Shown: positions 56,230-64,000 of the stretch, in pieces
Position numbering within the stretch: position 1 is the first letter of the stretch
Layout of the letters: the number at the start of each line of letters is the position of its first letter
Assembly (NCBI GenBank): GCA_037179515.1
Contig: JAXCGZ010005688.1
Span: 122,501-186,500, forward strand
DNA: 64,000 bases
Source: Halocaridina rubra
Taxonomy: Eukaryota; Arthropoda; Malacostraca; Decapoda; Atyidae
Reading direction: 5' to 3'
The notes under the pieces: model-generated
What the model saw: the letters and a program-made list of their open reading frames with translations, nothing else
What the model was told of the DNA's origin: nothing
Databases searched by the model: none
Made by a program: the position numbers and the translations under genes

Positions 56230-57412
56230 AATGATAGATCCACTTTTTGAAGGAAGATAGGTTATAAGAATTGGGAAAGACAGAAGGAGGAAGAGAGTTC
56301 CAGTCTGGAGGTGGGTGGGAAGAAGCAGTCACGAGCTACAAATATCCAAACAGTTCTTGTGAGACGAGGCCGCTTGGCGAGTGTTATGCAGCCTCGGCAG
56401 TAGAGGAGGGATACAACTCACCAAGTCATTAGAGCAGTAATGGAAGTAGTAGCGATAGAAAAGAAAAAGGGATAATACTTTACAGCATAGAGAAAGAGAA
56501 TCCAAATTAAAAGTCAAAGAAGGGTCAGCGATGAGTCTAGTTGCCTTAGCTTCATCCCTATGATGAAAATAACTATGAGAAGAAGCACCCCGGATGCGCA
56601 AGCGGTATGCTAAGTAAGGATGGATAAGACCTTTCTATATTTGAAGTAACGGTAAACAGGAAAGCAATGACAAAACGAAACAGAACCTCTAATTTTTTGG
56701 ATGCATATTTAAAAACTTGCATATAAAGTTTCTTCCAAGACAAACTAGAGGCTATCTGGATTCATAATACATTAACAGAATTAAGAGGGTAAATTTCATT
56801 AGTTCTGAGGACAATAGGGCTATCAGGAGAAGAAAAAAGAGATAGTCAGAATCTGTGTCTTGGTAAATTTAACTTACTTTTGGGTGCCCCACTCAGATAC
56901 CCTCTGCAAATTGGAGTAGAGAGTAGAAGAAAAGGTGATACTCGACTGATTACGAGTAGGAGATGAAGGTTGTGAAGAGAAGGCAGAGGCAAAATGAAGG
57001 GCAGTATTGTTGGCAAAGGTGTGGAGAAGAGAGGAGGATGGGGAGTGAAGAAGATCACTGATGACTAGAAGAAACAGAGTAAGTGAAAGGACAGAACCCT
57101 GTGGAACACCACTGGAAACAGGGAATGAGCTAGATGCAGTGTCGTCAAAAACTACAGAAATAAAATGGTCAGCAAGAAAACTAGAAATCAGAGAACAGAG
57201 AGATGGAGTAATGATATAAGGAAGGTGTTTGGCCAACAGAGCCTTGTGCCAGACTTTGCCAAAGAATTAGAGATATCAAGAGTAATGACAAAGGATTCCC
57301 CATAGTTCATCAAAGAAGATGACCATGGATGAGTAAGATACGACTGGAGGTCACCAGTGGATCTTGACTTTTGGAAGCCGTATTGGTGATTGGAGATAAG
57401 CAAGTTAGATTA
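56230..57412 (-). pseudogene. decayed LINE L-C reverse transcriptase
   Basis: Reverse-strand pieces in different frames: HQYGFQKSRSTGDL (57188-57403), GVPQGSVLSLTLFLLVISDLL and FANNTALHF (56874-57236), then a C-terminal region (56329-56601) and a DWNSLP motif near the end. The catalytic FADD has become FANN, and stops or frameshifts separate the parts. Jockey/CR1-like by the motif set; clade not determined. Confidence 0.8.
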
Positions 57413-57484
57413 AAGACATTTCAAGAAGTGAGAATAGTTATAAATACTTTAAGTTACTGGGTGTATGTGCACCAGGGTTCAATC

Positions 57485-57698
57485 AGCCTCCTGGCTAGTG
57501 CAGTGGTAACAAGCTGGTCTTGCATTCGGGAGGTCGACGAACCGCGCCTCGTTCAGGCAAGAGAGTTTAAACTGTTTAGTGGGGAGGTTACTGTTGTGGC
57601 TGGTCAACACAGTGGGGGGTAGGGGCCTGTGCCGGCTGGCGACCACTCTACGGGTCCTCCATGACCCATTCCACCCATCCTTGGGTGGAGAATCTAAA
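57485..57698 (+). mobile_element. SINE-B, full length
   Basis: From gcctcctggctagtgcagtg to cttgggtggagaatctaaa; B-box region gaggtcgacgaaccgcgcct. Confidence 0.9.
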
Positions 57699-58426
57699 AA
57701 ATGAAGGGTTCATTCATTGCTTTTCTTTTAAGTAAAAAAAATAAAAGGAGAAAATATCTAGACATACCCCAAAGGATACGAGGAATACTGGGTGTGATTG
57801 TACCCAAATTTATTCAGACTTCCACTTTTCAGTTTGTAGCATCCTAAAAGCATTTCCACAGAGATAGGGGCTTCAGTTTCAAGATTCAATCAAATTTTCT
57901 CTATAAAATAAGTAACATCATGATGACATTCCATTCAAACCACTTGAAGTGCTGGGTTGTTCCGAAGACCCACTTGAAATACTGGATGAATTTGTTTTAA
58001 TATTCTATAAGATCTTCACTTTGAAGTTAGTAATATGCTAAAGAATGACCCGTTAGTAATGACGGATTTCAAACAAAAACCTTTACACTGGGTGGCTATA
58101 AGGTGAATACAGTCATAAACTGACAGGCAGCTTCATCCTAGTGTTTTCCTAATACTTTAATAACTAACAAAGAATAGGCCAATGTAATATGTTATTTATT
58201 TATGTCGCTGGCAAGCATACGTGCTCGGCAGTGTCATATTATCATATGGCATCCCTGATAATCAGATATTAGAGAACATCACAATAGCAAAACATGAAGG
58301 CAAAAACATGTGAAGTATCTTTTCACCTCATTTAAGTCAGGAAACGAGTGTCACATAAGAATTATGCCTCTCCTCCAACTCGGTTACGCAGGGTGATAGA
58401 GAAGTGATGACGATTAACACTTAGGC
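57699..58426. other. no supported gene
   Basis: AT-rich unique sequence, no frame or repeat recognised. Confidence 0.45.
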
Positions 58427-58548
58427 CACAGTCTGAGGTTAGCAAGGGCATGCACTCAGGGTAGCGATTACATCTGCCAAAACAAGTCCTTCACTAGAAG
58501 GCAACCGTCCTAGCCCTTGTTAGAAAAGGGAGTCCGTGACGTAAAACA
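58427..58548 (+). mobile_element. SINE-A body without tRNA-like head
   Basis: Starts ccacagtctgaggttagcaa and ends agtccgtgacgtaaaac. Confidence 0.85.
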
Positions 58549-58766
58549 CGCTTATAGGGAAGCTAGATAGTTCCTCTATGCTTCAATGCCCCCATCCCCT
58601 TAACGTAGATGTTGTCTTAAAGGTGCCTGACTGTACTCTGTTTGCTCTGGCATGCTGTTTGACCCATTTAAAACCTCCGGTTGTTCAAAACATACAAAGA
58701 AGAGGCGGGCATGGCTTGCGCTCATGCCTCCACCAATTAGATTCTAAAGAAGGGGAAAAACCCCAT

Positions 58767-59020
58767 TAACTATGGTATAGGGGCAGTTACAATGATGCAG
58801 GTTTCCTGCAGAAACGCAGGGCTATTCTCAACAACAGAGAAAGCCATGTGAAGACACCTTGCTTGTACATGGGGCACCTTTGGGTATAATCTTTAACTAT
58901 GGTGAAGGGGCAGTTACAACGATGCAGGTATCCTGCGGAAACGCAGGGCTATTCTCAACAACAGGGAAAGCCACGTGAAGACACCCTGCTTGTATATTGG
59001 GCACCCTTGGGCATAATCTA
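58767..59020. repeat. 126-bp tandem duplication
   Basis: Two copies from taactatggt through gggca-ttacaa, gaaacgcagggctattctca and agccacgtgaagaca to ggcataatct. They differ at about one base in fifteen. Confidence 0.85.
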
Positions 59021-60179
<1,159 letters not shown>

Positions 60180-60216
60180 CACTCTTTCCCGTAAGCACAA
60201 CTAGGTAATTACACAC
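60180..60216 (+). mobile_element. tail remnant of an older LINE L-A copy
   Basis: actctttcccgtaagcacaa and ctaggtaattacacac match the last 37 bp of L-A. The next L-A copy begins immediately after it. Confidence 0.8.
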
Positions 60217-61263
<1,047 letters not shown>

Positions 61264-61265
61264 TT

Positions 61266-61512
61266 ACCAAATTGTGCTTAAGGGAAAGAGCCTAAAGCTC
61301 GTAACTTCACGTCTCTTGATTGGCTGCATTTTGTACTTAATGATACTTATCATACCTGTCCTTAAAACTATGGATTGAGTTAGCATTAACTACCTCCTCG
61401 CTTAGCGAATTCCAATTATCAACTACACTTACACTAAAAAAGTACTTCCTTACATCCTGCAAGAAATTTTTCTTACGAAGCTTCAAACTAGGACCGCTAG
61501 TTCTAGTGCCAA
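61266..61512 (-). mobile_element. LINE L-A 3' fragment, inverted
   Basis: Reverse complement of the L-A 3' end: gcctaaagctcgtaacttca, ttaaaactatggattgag, ttacatcctgcaagaa. Tail faces the copy at 60217-61085. Confidence 0.9.
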
Positions 61513-61701
61513 CCATATAAAAAAAAAACCACTGTGTGTGTGTGTGTGTCTAACAGCATCTAGTTCTGAGCAACATAGCATTACATAAGCAGATATACAT
61601 AAATATATGCAGTGGGTTACTACAATGACTGTGCAAAACTCATACACTGCCCACAGATATAACACTACATTAACATCATATAAAATGAATGATGAAATTC
61701 C
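61513..61701. other. no supported gene
   Basis: Short unique stretch with a (GT)n run at 61533-61548. Confidence 0.5.
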
Positions 61702-62094
61702 ACTCCCGTCACGGACTGAGGTTGGTAAGGGCATACACTCAGGGTAACGATTACGCAGGCTCTAGAACTAGAGGTCATAGTTTGAAGCTTCGTAAGTAAA
61801 CTTCTTTGCAGGATGTAAGGAAATACTTTTTCAGTGTAAGAGTAGTTGATAATTGGAATTGGCTAAGCGAGGAGGTAGTTAATGCTATCTCAATCCATAG
61901 TTTTAAGGACAGGTATGATAAGTATCACTAAGTATAAAATGGAACCGATGGGGAGACGGGAAGATACGAGCTTTGGGCTCTTTCCCGTAAACACAATTAG
62001 GTAATCACAATTAGGTAATCACATGCCAAAACAAGTCCTTCGCAAGAGGGCATCTGTCCTAGCCCTTTGTAGAAAAGGGAGTTCGAGACGTAAA
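61702..62094 (+). mobile_element. SINE-A interrupted by LINE L-A
   Basis: Left part 61702-61755 (cactcccgtcacggactgag to gggtaacgattac). Right part resumes at about 62023 (tgccaaaacaagtccttcgc) and ends gagacgtaaaccg. The head is missing. Confidence 0.85.
61756..62022 (+). mobile_element. LINE L-A 3' fragment inside SINE-A
   Basis: Starts caggctctagaactagaggt (matching the end of ORF2) and ends with the doubled caattaggtaatcac tail. About three bases of SINE-A are missing at the junction and no target duplication is visible. Confidence 0.9.
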
Positions 62095-62874
62095 CCGAAT
62101 CATGGTGAAATTCCACTCCATATTAAGTAGTGAACTTACTTCAAATCTGTTGCCTAAAAGTAAACACGCTTTTTCTTCTTCTCTTCTAGTTCTATAGGAG
62201 TGGTATATGTTCTTCAGTATACCTAAATATCACGTGAAACAGTTCCCAGATCACAACACATTCCACCTTTCTCGTGTAAGGAGGGAACTAGTGATATTGC
62301 CACTCAGTACATAAGATTTGCACATGCGCACAAACACACTCACATAAATAAACGCACAAACACACTCACTTCCCTCACACATGTGAAACACTGTAGCAAA
62401 GTGGACTCTCATAGTGTAGGGGTGAGTTGCCATCACCATTTAATTGTTGTTTATTTTGAGATTGTTTGAATTAGAATAATAATTTTTTAGTTTCGTATTT
62501 GTCTTGGATGTCACCTGCCTTTCATTTATATTTTACTGGTGATGATCTATAGTTGTTAACCATCCTAAATTAACAATAAAAAAGTGAGAGATTGTAATAA
62601 CGACACCTATGGTACTCACATGGCGCTAGGTTGGACGGGATCCCGGATTGAAGTAAAAACACGAGAGGCGGGCGTGACTTGGAGTCCTCTGGAGGGAGGG
62701 GGGTCTACCCTATCCATAGTTCCATGTGGTTCGGTCGAAGAGAAGCTGTACATGCTATCTTGAGTTGTCGAACTCGGGACTTTTTAAGTGGGATCCAAGC
62801 ATTATACAAACTAGTATATCAAAAAGTGGTTTGTTAATAATACAAGAGAAAATATTACAAATTATTTATTATAA
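62095..62874. other. no supported gene
   Basis: Unique-looking sequence with acacactcac-rich patches near 62330-62380; no frame recognised. Confidence 0.45.
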
Positions 62875-62953
<79 letters not shown>

Positions 62954-62957
62954 AGGA
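62875..62957. repeat. (GA)n microsatellite
   Basis: GA array with two short breaks. Confidence 0.95.
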
Positions 62958-63178
62958 AAACCCCACACACCCCTAAAGTAAGTAAGAAAGAGAGAAAAAA
63001 ACCAGGGTACGAAGTAGGTCTTGTTCTATATTTAGTTCTAGGTTTTCAAGGTCACATGTGGTTATAAACGGTCTGGGGTTCGATTCAAGAACGTTTAAAA
63101 TTGTTTATTTGCAAGGTAATTCTTAACCTGAAACTCTTGATTTCCTAAGAAAGTTTAATTCTAAATCTTTAGAACATT

Positions 63179-63373
63179 GTTCCGGTTTTACGTCATGGAC
63201 TCCCTTTTCTACCAAGGGCTAAGACGGTTGCCTTCTTGCGAAAGACTTGTTTTGGCAGATGTAATCGTTATCCTGAGTGCATGCCCTTGCTAACCTCAGA
63301 CCGTGACGGGGCGTGAACCCTCGACCTGACGCCTCAGAATCGCGGACGCTACCGCTTGAGCCACGTGACTACT
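63179..63373 (-). mobile_element. SINE-A, full length
   Basis: Reverse-strand copy; head taccgcttgagccacgtgac has a one-base deletion. Confidence 0.88.
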
Positions 63374-63442
63374 CTAAAACTATAGAACATTATTGTTAAT
63401 AATTCATACAATTATTCATACTAATTGCTGCTGTGATCAACA

Positions 63443-63655
63443 TACTGATATTGGCTCAAGAGATATAAACATTCGTGGACCTCATTTATATAATCAGCTT
63501 CCCAGAGAACTAAAAAATGCTGGTTCAGTGTATACTTTTAAATATAATCTTAAGAAGTTACTCTTAAAGGAAGATTTTACTTGTAAATTTTAATTGTACA
63601 CCCATATTTGAATACCCAATGTATGTTGGAAATAAAGCATTATTATTATTATTAT
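63443..63655 (+). mobile_element. LINE L-B 3' fragment
   Basis: Starts gatattggctcaagagatat and ends gttggaaataaagcattatt. It matches the last 190 bp of L-B at over 97%, including the end of ORF2 (KLLLKEDFTCKF) and the (TTA)n tail. Confidence 0.9.
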
Positions 63656-63733
63656 ATTATATATATTTACTGATCTTGAGAATTTCGCTGAATGAAGTGT
63701 CTTTTCACTGTGTGGCTGGAAAAAATAGAGGAT

Positions 63734-63883
63734 CGTCAGGTCTAGGGTTCGCGCCCCGTCACGGTCTGAGGTTAGCAAGGGCATGCACTCAGGGTAACGA
63801 TTACATCTGCCAAAACAAGTCCTTCTCAAGAAGGCAAATGTCTTAGCCCTTGGTAGAGGGAGTCCGTGACGTAAAACCGGAAC
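63734..63883 (+). mobile_element. SINE-A, 5'-truncated
   Basis: Begins at cgtcaggtctagggttcgcg and ends gtgacgtaaaaccggaac. Confidence 0.86.
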
Positions 63884-64000
63884 TTAATTTTCGTGCTTTT
63901 CCCTCCAATTCCCTTATATCCTTAATCCCCTCTCATTTTCCCCCCTCCTATCCTATCCCATCCTACTTAGCTACCTACTGGAAAAAGGTTAACGCTTAAT

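Noticed and set aside
56874..57236. Possible functional reverse transcriptase
   Set aside because: Catalytic FADD reads FANN and the flanking parts lie in other frames, so it is a decayed LINE.

Overview
The window looks like a piece of a repeat-dense arthropod genome, most likely a decapod crustacean. This is inference. It rests on spliced genes with GT-AG introns, very frequent long (AT)n, (CA)n, (GA)n, (ATT)n and (CATA)n arrays, (TTAGG)n-type arthropod telomere motif, abundant tRNA-derived SINEs and CR1/L2-like LINEs. There is no bacterial signature, no CRISPR and no rRNA. Only three host genes can be supported; most of the remainder is mobile or simple-sequence DNA.

Host genes. Two tandem, same-strand paralogues encode secreted proteins of about 330 aa (22917-31359) and 267 aa (35040-40698). 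Each has six exons, every intron is in phase 0, and seven cysteines are conserved. On the minus strand a three-exon gene (48137-45751, about 475 aa) encodes an acyltransferase of the condensation-domain / alcohol acetyltransferase superfamily with an HxxxDG motif.

Mobile DNA. Five groups stand out. (1) L-A is a CR1/L2-like LINE with one full-length, apparently intact copy (about 3755-8478) and at least eight 5'-truncated copies, nearly all bounded by CA, TA or CATA microsatellites. (2) L-B is another APE-type LINE (48165-50730, minus) plus a 3' fragment near the right end. (3) L-C is a badly decayed LINE (56230-57412, minus). (4) A 6.66 kb LTR element (15065-21723) has 689-bp LTRs differing at only three positions and is inserted in a SINE with a 4-bp target duplication. 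It has a tRNA primer-binding site and a polypurine tract but no reverse transcriptase or integrase frame. Its only long frame starts inside the 5' LTR and ends in a BEN-domain-like region, so it appears to be a young non-autonomous element. (5) Two clear tRNA-derived SINE families (A, about 195 bp, 16 copies; B, about 215 bp), weaker SINE-like families, and a palindromic MITE-like element fill much of the rest.

Layout: 1-3.3 kb minisatellites; 3.4-8.5 kb L-A; 8.5-15 kb SINEs, palindromic repeats and microsatellites; 15-21.9 kb LTR element in SINE-B; 22-31.9 kb secreted gene 1 with repeat-filled introns; 32-35 kb repeats; 35-40.8 kb secreted gene 2; 41-45.7 kb SINEs and microsatellites; 45.7-48.1 kb acyltransferase; 48.2-50.7 kb L-B; 51-64 kb L-A copies, L-C, SINEs and microsatellites.

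Most striking: the LTR element with the LTR-initiated BEN-like protein; duplication of the terminal coding segment downstream of the stop codon in both secreted paralogues; a candidate -1 frameshift site joining the LINE ORFs; and apparent microsatellite targeting by L-A.
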